Shown piece after piece: positions 8,272 to 17,472 of a stretch of DNA of 64,000 nucleotides. How positions within the stretch are numbered: position 1 is the stretch's first letter; every line of letters begins with the position of its first letter. The position numbers were made by a program, and so were the translations under genes. The notes beneath the pieces are model-generated. The model ran no database searches, was not told the origin of the DNA, and worked only from the letters and a program-made list of their open reading frames with translations. The stretch covers positions 1,280,501 through 1,344,500 of the forward strand of contig NZ_CP091037.1 of the NCBI RefSeq assembly GCF_021534965.1, read 5' to 3'. Origin of the DNA: Muricauda sp. SCSIO 65647. Its GTDB lineage: Bacteria; Bacteroidota; Bacteroidia; Flavobacteriales; Flavobacteriaceae.

Positions 8272-9522
8272 CTACTTCACCACCAGTTGAACCGTTTGCT
8301 TTCCCCTTTGCTCAACCAATACGGTATGCCCGTTCAATAACGTTTCGACTGCCTCTTCATTGAAATGTCGTATGGTATAGAGCGACACATCTTCATGGCA
8401 GACCACTTTGAATTTTTTCTTCAGCTCGTTCAACAAGCTCTCAAGACCTGAAAACTTATTGTCGAGACAGACCGAAAAACTGATGGCCGAATTTTGAATC
8501 AAATCGACTTTCATTCGGTGGTCATGCAATAACTTGAAGATTTCGCTGATGTTATTCTCGACGATAAAAGAAAAATCCAACGAAGAGAGTTTTATCAAAA
8601 CTTGGTCTTTCTTAACGATGAAACAGGGTACTTCGGGCGAAATCTCTACTCCCTTACCCACCACAGTGCCCGATTCCTTTGGCTTTAAAAAAGATTTTAC
8701 GTGCAGGGGAATCTCTTTGCGCTGTAGCGGTTGCAATGTCTTGGGATGGATGACCGAGGCTCCGTAAAAAGCCAATTCTATGGCCTCTCGATATGAAATT
8801 TGGTGCAACAATTGTGTTTCTTCAAAATTGCGTGGGTCGGCATTGAGTACCCCGGGTACATCTTTCCAAATGGTCACTGAAGAAGCATTCAAGCAGTAGG
8901 CCAAGATGGCCGCCGTATAGTCAGAACCCTCACGCCCCAATGTGGTGGTGAAGTTATTATCATCACTGCCCAAAAAACCTTGGGTGATGTTCAGTTTTTT
9001 GGTATCAACATGCTTTTGAACGGCTTCTTGGGTACGTTCCCAATTGACCTGCGCATCGCGATATGAATTATCGGTCTTGATCAGGTTACGTACATCAAGC
9101 CATGTGTTTTTGAGTCCGGTTTCATTTAAGTAAGCACTCACAATGGTTGTCGAGACCAGTTCTCCATAACCCACCACTTGATCGTACACAAAACTGTGCT
9201 TGGGTGATTTGTTCCACATCAAAAAGCCCTTTACCTCTTCAAAGAGCATCTTGACCTGATTAAAAATAGGATGTTTTTCATTCTCAAAAAGGTCGATCAG
9301 CACCTTATGGTGATAGTCATAAACCTCATGAAGTGCACCGTTGATTCCGTTCTTATTCTCAAAATAGGCATCGACCACTTTTTCCATGGCATTGGTAATC
9401 TTGCCCATTGCCGAAATCACGATCAAGGTATCATCATGGCCTACTTCGTTAAGTACATGCACTAAGTTTTTGACTCCCCGTGCATCCTTCACGGAAGCAC
9501 CCCCAAACTTAAATATCCTCAT
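8272..9522 (-). CDS. Monofunctional aspartate kinase
   Basis: 416 residues. The kinase domain starts RIFKFGGASVKDARGV, with the family motifs TTLGREGSDYTA and WKDVPGVLNADPR. Two short ACT domains (about 290-416) follow and probably bind an amino-acid effector. It catalyses the first step of the Lys/Met/Thr pathway. The start codon overlaps the stop of the upstream GNAT gene by four bases (ATGA), so the two are co-translated. Confidence 0.9.
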   Translation of the reverse strand: MRIFKFGGASVKDARGVKNLVHVLNEVGHDDTLIVISAMGKITNAMEKVVDAYFENKNGINGALHEVYDYHHKVLIDLFENEKHPIFNQVKMLFEEVKGFLMWNKSPKHSFVYDQVVGYGELVSTTIVSAYLNETGLKNTWLDVRNLIKTDNSYRDAQVNWERTQEAVQKHVDTKKLNITQGFLGSDDNNFTTTLGREGSDYTAAILAYCLNASSVTIWKDVPGVLNADPRNFEETQLLHQISYREAIELAFYGASVIHPKTLQPLQRKEIPLHVKSFLKPKESGTVVGKGVEISPEVPCFIVKKDQVLIKLSSLDFSFIVENNISEIFKLLHDHRMKVDLIQNSAISFSVCLDNKFSGLESLLNELKKKFKVVCHEDVSLYTIRHFNEEAVETLLNGHTVLVEQRGKQTVQLVVK

Positions 9523-9998
9523 ATATTGTTTAGATAATTTTCTATTCCGTTCTCATCTAGCTGAACCACATCCCAATCGCGCATCACCACCGCCCCATTT
9601 GACTCATAAAACTTGATGGCGGGCTCGTTCCAATCCAGCACTTCCCAACTGATACGTTTAACGCCCAAATCATGGCCGTATTTTACCACAGTGGCCAAAA
9701 GTGTCGAGCCGACCCCCTGCCCCCTGGCCTTTTCGGTAACGATCAGATCTTCAAGATGAACGACCGGACCTTTCCATGTAGAGTATCGCGGATATACCAA
9801 TGCGAGTCCAACAACCTCATCTTGTGATTCAGCAACAAAACAATGAAACCGCTTTTTTTCTCCAAATCCGTCACGTACCAAATCCGTTTCAGTTACTTCA
9901 ACAGCCTCAGGTTCTTTCTCAAAAGTTGCCAATTCTTTTACCAACCGTAACACGGCAGGCATATCTTCTGGTCTGGCATCACGAATCTCAATAGTCAT
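9519..9998 (-). CDS. GNAT family N-acetyltransferase
   Basis: 159 residues with the order of a diamine-acetyltransferase-like GNAT: IRDARPEDMPAVLRLVKELA at the start, acetyl-CoA loop KARGQGVGSTLL, and WNEPAIKFYESNGA near the end. The last is the strand-helix typical of SSAT/RimI-like enzymes. It is the first gene of a two-gene unit with aspartate kinase. The substrate is unknown; a small amine or amino acid is plausible. Confidence 0.82.
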   Translation of the reverse strand: MTIEIRDARPEDMPAVLRLVKELATFEKEPEAVEVTETDLVRDGFGEKKRFHCFVAESQDEVVGLALVYPRYSTWKGPVVHLEDLIVTEKARGQGVGSTLLATVVKYGHDLGVKRISWEVLDWNEPAIKFYESNGAVVMRDWDVVQLDENGIENYLNNI

Positions 9999-10110
9999 TT
10001 GTTACAAATAAAACACGAAGTTATAAATTACAGAAATGATAACCTTTCGAAAACGTTATAGTATCACAAAATAGCCGATATTTGCATCTAAATAAAACAG
10101 CTTGGCCCCA

Positions 10111-11115
10111 ATGCAAAAGAAAAACAAGACACTTGGCGAGTTTATCATTGAAAACCAATCAGAATTTCAATACTCAACAGGTGAACTTTCTAAATTGATC
10201 AATGCCATCAGACTAGCCGCCAAAGTGGTCAATCATGGAGTCAACAAAGCAGGGCTTGTTGATATTCTTGGGCAAGCGGGCGATACCAATGTACAGGGCG
10301 AAGACCAACAAAAACTGGATGTATTGGCCAACGAAAAATTCATCCAGACCTTGAAGAACAGGGAAATTGTGTGTGGTATCGCTTCAGAAGAAGAAGATGA
10401 CTTCATCAGTATAAACAGCCAAGATGAACAGCATCAGAACAAATATGTGGTCTTGATCGATCCATTGGACGGTTCTTCCAATATCGATGTCAATGTATCG
10501 GTAGGTACCATTTTCTCGGTTTATCGAAGAATGACCCCCGTGGGTACCCCTGTCACTCTTGAAGATTTTTTACAACCCGGTAAAAACCAAGTGGCCGCCG
10601 GATATATCATTTATGGTACCTCTACCATGTTGGTCTATACCACGGGCCATGGCGTAAACGGCTTTACGTTGAATCCTGCCATCGGTACTTTTTACCTCTC
10701 ACATCCAAATATGCAGTTTCCTGAGACGGGCAAGATCTATTCGGTGAACGAGGGCAACTACATCCACTTTCCCCAAGGGGTGAAAGACTATATCAAATAT
10801 TGCCAAAAAGAAGAGGGCGATCGCCCCTACACCTCACGATACATCGGTTCATTGGTTTCGGATTTTCACAGAAACATGATCAAAGGGGGCATTTATATGT
10901 ACCCAAAAAGTAGTATGGCCGAGGCGGGAAAGTTGCGCCTACTTTACGAATGTAACCCTATGGCCTTTTTGGCCGAGCAGGCCGACGGAAAAGCCAGTGA
11001 TGGTTTTCAACGTATATTGGACATTCAGCCCAGCGAACTGCACCAACGGGTACCGTTTTTCTGCGGCAGTAAGAAAATGGTCGAAAAGGCCGAGGAGTTT
11101 ATGCAGCAGGCCTAG
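10111..11115 (+). CDS. fbp: Class I fructose-1,6-bisphosphatase
   Basis: 334 residues from ATG 10111; the TTG at 10102 would add three residues without support. The metal and phosphate site [20 protein letters not shown] and the C-terminal [21 protein letters not shown] are diagnostic. It hydrolyses fructose 1,6-bisphosphate to fructose 6-phosphate for gluconeogenesis. A promoter-like GATATTTG lies about 30 bases upstream. It converges with the TerB-like gene with no spacer. Confidence 0.95.
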   Translation: MQKKNKTLGEFIIENQSEFQYSTGELSKLINAIRLAAKVVNHGVNKAGLVDILGQAGDTNVQGEDQQKLDVLANEKFIQTLKNREIVCGIASEEEDDFISINSQDEQHQNKYVVLIDPLDGSSNIDVNVSVGTIFSVYRRMTPVGTPVTLEDFLQPGKNQVAAGYIIYGTSTMLVYTTGHGVNGFTLNPAIGTFYLSHPNMQFPETGKIYSVNEGNYIHFPQGVKDYIKYCQKEEGDRPYTSRYIGSLVSDFHRNMIKGGIYMYPKSSMAEAGKLRLLYECNPMAFLAEQADGKASDGFQRILDIQPSELHQRVPFFCGSKKMVEKAEEFMQQA

Positions 11116-11538
11116 TTATTTTTTCAATAAATATTGGTAATCCTCAAAATCAATTTTACCTGTAAAAATATTGATGGATTTCTCAATGATCTCTTCCGCT
11201 TTTTTCAAAGGAAAGCCCAGCCCAATAGCATATTTTTCGACCATTTTTCGTTCTACATCATCCATTACATTATCTGAAAAAATGATCTGAAAGAAATCGA
11301 ACAAACGCTTGAGTCGTTTTTCACCGCTATGGGGAGTCTCGATTGGGTATTTGTTCTCCTTTTTCATGATTTCTTTGTACTCGGCCTCGGTGATGTTAAG
11401 TTTGAAGGCAAACTTATCTAAAATGGCCTTTTCATGGGGGTTGATCTCCCCATCTACGGCAGCTAGACTGCACAACGTGGCGAAGTGGGCCAACTCTCTG
11501 CGTTTCTCTCCGTGCTCGTACCAATCAGTTACAGGCAT
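11116..11538 (-). CDS. TerB-like protein
   Basis: 140 residues, all helical in appearance. The Asp-rich turns LAAVDGEINPHEKAIL and FSDNVMDDVERKMV match the TerB/tellurite-resistance fold, which carries paired acidic metal-binding loops. No other ter genes are near, so a tellurite role should not be assumed; many lone TerB-like proteins have no known function. Confidence 0.7.
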   Translation of the reverse strand: MPVTDWYEHGEKRRELAHFATLCSLAAVDGEINPHEKAILDKFAFKLNITEAEYKEIMKKENKYPIETPHSGEKRLKRLFDFFQIIFSDNVMDDVERKMVEKYAIGLGFPLKKAEEIIEKSINIFTGKIDFEDYQYLLKK

Positions 11539-11626
11539 ATCTTACTTTTTAGCTGCGCAAATATAATTCTTAAAGCAGAAAGCGCATACACTTATCGACA
11601 AAAGAAATTTGTATTTTGACCCTGCT

Positions 11627-12655
11627 ATGAAAGCTCCCTTGCTTCAATTTACAGATCGTGGTATTTATTGTCAGGAGGCCAATGTCTATCTTGACCCTTG
11701 GAAACCCGTCGATAAGGCCATCATTTCGCACGGTCATGCCGACCATAGCCGCTCGGGCCATAAGCGATACATCACCCATCATCGCAATCTTCCCATTGTA
11801 AAACATCGCTTGGGCAATGTTTCGATCATTGGAAAAGATTGGGGTGAAGCCTTTACCGTCAATGGTGTGAAGTTCAGCCTGCATCCAGCGGGCCATATCA
11901 TCGGTTCATCACAGATCCGGGTCGAACACAAAGGTGAGGTCTGGGTCTTTACCGGCGATTATAAATTGGAGAACGATGGTCTGGCCACCCCTTATGAAAC
12001 CGTGAAATGCCACACTTTTATTACCGAATGTACGTTTGGGCTCCCTGCCTTTTTATGGATGCCCCAAGAACAGGTCATCAGCGATATCAATGAATGGTGG
12101 GCCACCAATAAGGCCAATGGGCAAACCTCGGTACTCTTTGGGTATTCTCTAGGTAAAGCACAGCGTTTGCTAAAGCATCTTGACCCATCCATCGGAAAAA
12201 TCTATACCCATGGGGCCATAGAGAACATGACCGAAGTGCTGCGACCTTTGGCTGATTTTCCAAAAACGGAACTGATTACCCGCGACACCAAGAAAGAAGA
12301 TATCAAGGGCAATATGGTCATCGCCCCGCCCAGTGCCCATGGCAGTAACTGGATCCGAAAAATGGTGCCCTATGTCACCGCCTCGGCCAGCGGTTGGATG
12401 GCCTTTCGAGGAGCCAGACGAAGACGTGCAATAGATAAGGGCTTTGTGCTCAGCGACCATTGCGATTGGTCAGGGTTGCTAGAGGCGATAAAATCAACAG
12501 GGGCCGAGAGGGTCATCTGTACACACGGTTACACCGAAATCTTCTCAAGATATCTTCGAGAGCTGGGCTATGATGCACGCACTGAAGAAACCCAATATGA
12601 GGGTGAATTGGCAGAAACCGGCTCTTCAGAAACCGTGAAAACCCAGGCCGAATGA
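11627..12655 (+). CDS. Ligase-associated DNA exonuclease (MBL/beta-CASP)
   Basis: 342 residues from ATG 11627. The metallo-beta-lactamase zinc motif HGHADH is at residues 35-40, followed by the further ligands typical of the SNM1/Artemis-like beta-CASP group (FTGDYKLE, SDHCDW, CTHGYTEIF). It is the first gene of the four-gene ligase-associated repair cluster and overlaps the ligase start by four bases (ATGA). It probably trims DNA ends before ligation. Confidence 0.88.
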   Translation: MKAPLLQFTDRGIYCQEANVYLDPWKPVDKAIISHGHADHSRSGHKRYITHHRNLPIVKHRLGNVSIIGKDWGEAFTVNGVKFSLHPAGHIIGSSQIRVEHKGEVWVFTGDYKLENDGLATPYETVKCHTFITECTFGLPAFLWMPQEQVISDINEWWATNKANGQTSVLFGYSLGKAQRLLKHLDPSIGKIYTHGAIENMTEVLRPLADFPKTELITRDTKKEDIKGNMVIAPPSAHGSNWIRKMVPYVTASASGWMAFRGARRRRAIDKGFVLSDHCDWSGLLEAIKSTGAERVICTHGYTEIFSRYLRELGYDARTEETQYEGELAETGSSETVKTQAE

Positions 12656-14262
12656 AAGCTTTTGCCCGACTCATCAAAACCTTTGACAGCACCAATAAAA
12701 CCAATATCAAGGTACAGGCCTTGGCTGATTATTTTAAGGCTGCCGATGACAAGGACAAGGTGTGGACCATCGCCATTCTCTCACACCGTCGCCCTCCACG
12801 ACCGGTCAATACGACCCTGCTCCGCGAATGGGCAGCCGAACTGGCAAACATACCCATATGGTTGTTCGAGGAAAGTTACCATATCGTGGGTGACTTGGCC
12901 GAGACCATTGCTTTGGTGGTTCCTGAAAAAGAAAAATCCGCAAACAAATCATTGACCCAGTTTCTGGAAGAGATGTTGGCCCTCAAACAAAAACCAGAAG
13001 AAGAAAAAAAGAAGTACCTCTTCGACAATTGGCAGCGGATGGACTACTATGAGCGTTTTGTTTTCACCAAACTCATCACAGGCGGCTTTCGTATTGGGGT
13101 GAGCCAAAAACTAATGACCCGTGCCCTTTCAAAAGCCACAGAAATTGATGAGGATATTCTCGCCTACAAGCTCATGGGCAACTGGAACCCCCATAGCATT
13201 ACATTTCAAGCCTTGATTCTGGAAGAGAGGGAAAGTGACTTTTTGAGCAAACCCTATCCGTTTTACCTTGCCTATGCCCTCGATGATGACGTCGAAGGCT
13301 TGGGCAATGTAAAAGACTGGTCTGTTGAACACAAATGGGATGGTATTCGCGCGCAGGTCATTATCCGCAATAATGAACTTTTTGTTTGGAGCCGCGGTGA
13401 AGAATTGGTCACCGATAAATATCCCGAATTCGAAAAATTCGTTGGCATCGTTCCCAATGGCACGGTGCTCGATGGGGAGATACTTTCCTATCCCAACGGA
13501 AATATTGGCTCTTTTAATGATTTGCAAACACGCATTGGCAGAAAGACCATCTCCAAATCCCTATTGAAAAAAACACCTGTCGTATTAAAGGCCTATGACC
13601 TGTTGGAGTGGCAAGGAAAAGACATTCGGCAAAAACCCTATTTTCAGCGCAGGGAATTATTGGAAAAACTCCATGGTGAAGTTGTCATTTCAAGCAAATT
13701 TGAAATCTCACTCATGCTTTCTGAACGCATGCGGTTCAACTCTTGGAAAACTATGGTCGAAGAGCGCGAAAAATCCAGGGAAAAAAGAAGCGAAGGCCTT
13801 ATGCTCAAACGCAATGACTCGCCCTATCTCGTAGGCCGCAAAAAGGGCGATTGGTGGAAATGGAAGGTAGATCCCCTCACCATCGATGCCGTGCTCACCT
13901 ATGCCATGCGCGGCCATGGTCGTCGCAGTAATCTCTTTACCGATTATACTTTTGCACTATGGAGCGAAAATGAAAATGGCGAAAGAGAATTGGTCACCTT
14001 TGCCAAGGCCTACTCAGGATTGACCGATGCCGAGTTTCGTGAAGTGGATGCTTGGATCAAAAAGAATACGTTAGAACGGTTCGGACCTGTACGGAGTGTA
14101 ACCCCCCATCATGTATTTGAAATTGCCTTTGAGGGCATTGCCCTTTCAAAAAGACACAAGAGTGGGGTGGCGACAAGATTTCCCCGTATTTTGCGATGGC
14201 GGAAGGACAAAAAGATTGAAGAAGCGAACAGTATCGAAGATATCAAAATGATGATCCCATAG
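12652..14262 (+). CDS. ATP-dependent DNA ligase (repair cluster type)
   Basis: 536 residues. The N-terminal alpha-helical DNA-binding domain (1-200) is followed by an adenylation domain with nucleophile Lys228 in HKWDGIRAQ (KxDGxR), then motifs LDGEI, SEGLMLKR and WWKWKVDPL, and an OB fold. It is distinct from the NAD-dependent replicative LigA, and belongs to the family always found with the MBL exonuclease, Lhr-like helicase and PdeM. It starts on an ATGA overlap with the exonuclease gene. Confidence 0.92.
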   Translation: MKAFARLIKTFDSTNKTNIKVQALADYFKAADDKDKVWTIAILSHRRPPRPVNTTLLREWAAELANIPIWLFEESYHIVGDLAETIALVVPEKEKSANKSLTQFLEEMLALKQKPEEEKKKYLFDNWQRMDYYERFVFTKLITGGFRIGVSQKLMTRALSKATEIDEDILAYKLMGNWNPHSITFQALILEERESDFLSKPYPFYLAYALDDDVEGLGNVKDWSVEHKWDGIRAQVIIRNNELFVWSRGEELVTDKYPEFEKFVGIVPNGTVLDGEILSYPNGNIGSFNDLQTRIGRKTISKSLLKKTPVVLKAYDLLEWQGKDIRQKPYFQRRELLEKLHGEVVISSKFEISLMLSERMRFNSWKTMVEEREKSREKRSEGLMLKRNDSPYLVGRKKGDWWKWKVDPLTIDAVLTYAMRGHGRRSNLFTDYTFALWSENENGERELVTFAKAYSGLTDAEFREVDAWIKKNTLERFGPVRSVTPHHVFEIAFEGIALSKRHKSGVATRFPRILRWRKDKKIEEANSIEDIKMMIP

Positions 14263-14264
14263 CT

Positions 14265-14316
14265 CTCCTCCTTTTCAAAGGAGGAGAATGAATCCCGAAA
14301 GCGGAGCGCTTCGGGA
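14265..14316. repeat. Two back-to-back hairpins between ligase and helicase genes
   Basis: Hairpin one (14265-14286) has stem CTCCTCCTTT / AAAGGAGGAG with a two-base centre. Hairpin two (14293-14316) has stem TCCCGAA(A)GC / GCTTCGGGA with a one-base bulge. They occupy the only gap inside the repair operon. They look like a dispersed intergenic palindrome, and might attenuate or stabilise the mRNA. Confidence 0.5.
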
Positions 14317-14349
14317 GAAAGAGGTGGTTGTTTTCCAATCATTGGTAAA

Positions 14350-16815
14350 ATGCACATGACCAAAAAACAACTTTTTGAAATTGCGGCCATATGGTTTGAA
14401 CGACAAGGCTGGAAACCCTTTGCTTTTCAAAAAGAGACGTGGAAACATTTTTTGAACGGCAAACATGGGCTGCTCAATGCCCCAACGGGCAGTGGCAAGA
14501 CGTATGCACTTTGGTTTCCGATCGTATTGAACTACATCAAAAACCATCCTGACCATGCCACCAAGCACAAAAAGGGACTCAAAGCGGTTTGGATCACACC
14601 GCTACGGGCACTTTCACAAGAGATCAAGCAATCGGCCGAGCGTATCGTCAATGATTTGGAACTGCCCATGACGGTGGGCATCCGTACCGGGGACACTTCA
14701 TCAAAAGAGCGGGCACGACAACGTACTACCATGCCCGATCTGCTCATCACCACCCCCGAAAGCCTACAATTGCTCTTGGCGTCAAAAGACTATCCAAAGA
14801 CATTCAAAAATTGTTCGGCAATAGTGGTCGACGAGTGGCACGAGCTTTTGGGCAGTAAAAGGGGCGTGCAGATGGAATTGGGCCTTTCGCGCTTAAAGAC
14901 CATTTGTAATGACCTCCGCATTTGGGGCATTTCGGCCACCATCGGCAATTTAGAGCAAGCACGGCAAGTGCTCTTGGGGCCCGGAACCGAGGCATACCAA
15001 AACTCCGTTTTGGTCAAGGCACAACTGAACAAAAAAATAACGGTCAAGAGCATCATTCCCATGACCATGGAAACATTTCCATGGCGGGGGCATTTGGGCC
15101 TACATCTTTTGAACGAGGTCGTACCCATCATCAAAAACAGCAGAACCACTTTACTTTTCACCAACACCCGAAGCCAATGTGAGATATGGTTCCAAAAAAT
15201 CTTGGAGAAATATCCTGAGTTTGCTGGCGAGATGGCCATGCACCATGGCAGTATCAACAAAGAGACCCGCCTGTGGGTAGAGCAGGCCATTCGCAATGAA
15301 AGTTTGAAGGCGGTCGTCTGCACTTCCAGTCTGGATCTGGGGGTTGATTTCGCTCCTGTCGAAACCGTTATACAGATCGGCGGACCCAAAGGAGTGGCCC
15401 GTTTTCTGCAACGGGCAGGGCGTAGCGGACATAGACCCGGCAAAGAGAGTGTCATCTATTTTTTGCCGACCCACGCCATTGAATTGATCGAGGCATCGGC
15501 CCTACAGATGGCCGTGAAGAAAAATGCGGTCGAAGATCGATTGCCCTTTTTGAACAGTTTTGATGTGCTCATCCAGTACTTGACCACCTTGGCGGTTTCC
15601 GAAGGGTTTTATCCTGAGGAAATCTATCCTGAAATCAAACAAACGTTCTGCTATCAGGGCATTACCGAAGACCAATGGCAGTGGCTGCTCAACTTTTTGG
15701 TCATGGGCAGCCAAAGCCTGAAAAGCTATGATGAATACAAAAAGGTAGAGGTAGGGGCCGACGGCCTGTTCAAGGTCAATGACCGTGGGGTGGCCATGCG
15801 CCATCGATTTCAAATCGGCACCATCGTGGGCGATGCCAGTCTATCGGTAGTGTATCAAAAAGGAGGCTATATCGGTTCTATCGAAGAGTCTTTTGTATCT
15901 AAACTGAATGCAGGTGATGTCTTTGTCTTTGCAGGTCGTAATCTTGAGTTCATTCGAATTCGTGGAATGAAGGTACAGGTACGCAATTCGAACAAGCGCA
16001 CCAACAAAGTGCCCGCATGGGCAGGCGGCCGCCTTAGTTTTTCTTCACAGATGTCCGCCTTGTTGCGAGAAGAACTGTACAAGGCCTCAAAAAATGAGAA
16101 CCTGAGCAAAGAACTAAAATCCTTAAAACATATTTTTGACAAACAACGAGAGGAAAGCATTGTTCCGAGTCCATCTGAATTTCTTATCGAAACCTTTAAG
16201 TCGCGAGATGGCTACCACCATATTTTTTATCCGTTCGAGGGGCGGGCCGTACATGAAGCGATGAGCAGTCTGCTATCATACCGAATCGGTTTACTGTCAC
16301 CCATCACCTGTTCGCTGGCCTTTAATGACTATGGTTTTGAAATGCTGTCAGACAAGCCAATCGACATACAGGCCGTATTGGACAATGATCTGTTCACCAT
16401 CGATTATATGCTATCCGACCTACAAAAAAGTTTGAACTCGAACGAAATGGCCAGACGTAAATTTCGCGACATTGCCGTTATCAGCGGTATGGTGTTTACG
16501 GGCTATCCTGAAAAAGGAGTAAAAATGAAGCACCTACAGAGCAGTTCACAATTGCTGTTCGATGTCTTTCGCGACTATGAGCCCGACAACCTGCTCTTTC
16601 AACAGGCCTTTACAGAAACCTTTGAGCACCAATTGGAAGAAGGCCGTCTTCGAATCGCCTTGGAACGCATCAACCAACAAAACATCATCTGGAAACAGTG
16701 TGAAAGGCCCACCCCTTTCTCTTTTCCCTTGATTACCGACCGATTGCGCGAGAAACTCTCCAACGAAAAATTGGCCGACCGTATCAAGCGCATGACCAAG
16801 ATATTGATGAAATGA
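14350..16815 (+). CDS. Ligase-associated DEXH-box helicase (Lhr-like)
   Basis: 821-residue superfamily 2 helicase. Walker A is APTGSGKT (44-51), the DEWH box is at 161-164, SAT follows, and the C-terminal RecA motif QRAGRSGHRPG is clear. The long C-terminal region resembles the Lhr winged-helix/beta-barrel part. It is expected to translocate on single-stranded DNA and act with the neighbouring ligase and nucleases in repair. An ATG two codons downstream (14356) is an alternative start. It overlaps pdeM by four bases. Confidence 0.92.
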   Translation: MHMTKKQLFEIAAIWFERQGWKPFAFQKETWKHFLNGKHGLLNAPTGSGKTYALWFPIVLNYIKNHPDHATKHKKGLKAVWITPLRALSQEIKQSAERIVNDLELPMTVGIRTGDTSSKERARQRTTMPDLLITTPESLQLLLASKDYPKTFKNCSAIVVDEWHELLGSKRGVQMELGLSRLKTICNDLRIWGISATIGNLEQARQVLLGPGTEAYQNSVLVKAQLNKKITVKSIIPMTMETFPWRGHLGLHLLNEVVPIIKNSRTTLLFTNTRSQCEIWFQKILEKYPEFAGEMAMHHGSINKETRLWVEQAIRNESLKAVVCTSSLDLGVDFAPVETVIQIGGPKGVARFLQRAGRSGHRPGKESVIYFLPTHAIELIEASALQMAVKKNAVEDRLPFLNSFDVLIQYLTTLAVSEGFYPEEIYPEIKQTFCYQGITEDQWQWLLNFLVMGSQSLKSYDEYKKVEVGADGLFKVNDRGVAMRHRFQIGTIVGDASLSVVYQKGGYIGSIEESFVSKLNAGDVFVFAGRNLEFIRIRGMKVQVRNSNKRTNKVPAWAGGRLSFSSQMSALLREELYKASKNENLSKELKSLKHIFDKQREESIVPSPSEFLIETFKSRDGYHHIFYPFEGRAVHEAMSSLLSYRIGLLSPITCSLAFNDYGFEMLSDKPIDIQAVLDNDLFTIDYMLSDLQKSLNSNEMARRKFRDIAVISGMVFTGYPEKGVKMKHLQSSSQLLFDVFRDYEPDNLLFQQAFTETFEHQLEEGRLRIALERINQQNIIWKQCERPTPFSFPLITDRLREKLSNEKLADRIKRMTKILMK

Positions 16816-17444
16816 ACCAAACCATCAAAATACAGGACCAAGAATTCATTCTCCACCCGTTGGGCGGTGTTTTTTGGACCGAAAGATCCTTGTTGCTGGT
16901 CAGTGACGTACACTTGGGCAAAGTGGGCCATTTTCGAAAATTTGGGGCGGCTGTGCCCAGAAAGGCCGTACACCAGAACTTTTTGTTATTGGATAGGCTT
17001 GTATCGGCATTTCAGCCCTTTCAGGTATGTTTTCTCGGCGATCTGTTCCATTCTTCCTTGAACAAAGAATGGCAGCTTTTTGAAAATTGGGTGGCCAAAA
17101 CCCCTTCAAAAATTGTCTTGGTAGCCGGCAATCACGATATTATCGCCCCAGAGGAATTTGAAGCTTTGGGGATTGAAATCTTTGAAGAATTGATCGTGGA
17201 AAACTTTCTTTTGACCCATCACCCCATCGAGCGCGATACCCTTTTCAATTTCTGCGGGCACATTCACCCAGCGGTGCGATTGAAGGGTTTCGGGAGACAA
17301 AGGCTACGCCTACCCTGTTTCTTTAAGACCCAAAATCAAATGATCCTTCCCGCTTTTGGAGAATTTACGGGCTCACATGCGCTGACCCCAAAAAAAGAAG
17401 ATGAAATTTTTGTCATCGTAGAGAACGAAGTGGTCAAAATCTAG
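16812..17444 (+). CDS. pdeM: Ligase-associated metallophosphoesterase PdeM
   Basis: 210 residues of the calcineurin-like phosphoesterase fold. The metal motifs are SDVHLGK (31-37), LGDLFHS, VAGNHD, THHP and FCGHIHP, in the correct order. It is the last gene of the repair cluster, starting on an ATGA overlap with the helicase. Family members are predicted to be phosphodiesterases or nucleases. Confidence 0.9.
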   Translation: MNQTIKIQDQEFILHPLGGVFWTERSLLLVSDVHLGKVGHFRKFGAAVPRKAVHQNFLLLDRLVSAFQPFQVCFLGDLFHSSLNKEWQLFENWVAKTPSKIVLVAGNHDIIAPEEFEALGIEIFEELIVENFLLTHHPIERDTLFNFCGHIHPAVRLKGFGRQRLRLPCFFKTQNQMILPAFGEFTGSHALTPKKEDEIFVIVENEVVKI

Positions 17445-17447
17445 TTT

Positions 17448-17455
17448 TATATTTG
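17448..17455 (+). promoter_or_regulatory. Bacteroidota -7 promoter element for mfd
   Basis: TATATTTG matches the TAnnTTTG consensus, 17 bases before the chosen TTG start of mfd. No convincing -33 TTTG is seen at the usual distance. Confidence 0.45.
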
Positions 17456-17472
17456 CAGCAAAGTTTTTTGGA

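Noticed and set aside
11116-11538. Tellurite resistance locus
   Set aside because: A lone TerB-like gene without terC, terD or related genes is not evidence of tellurite resistance.
14790-15455. 221-residue minus-strand frame inside the helicase gene
   Set aside because: Complete overlap with a clear helicase and composition of a shadow frame (Arg/Ser/Cys-rich).
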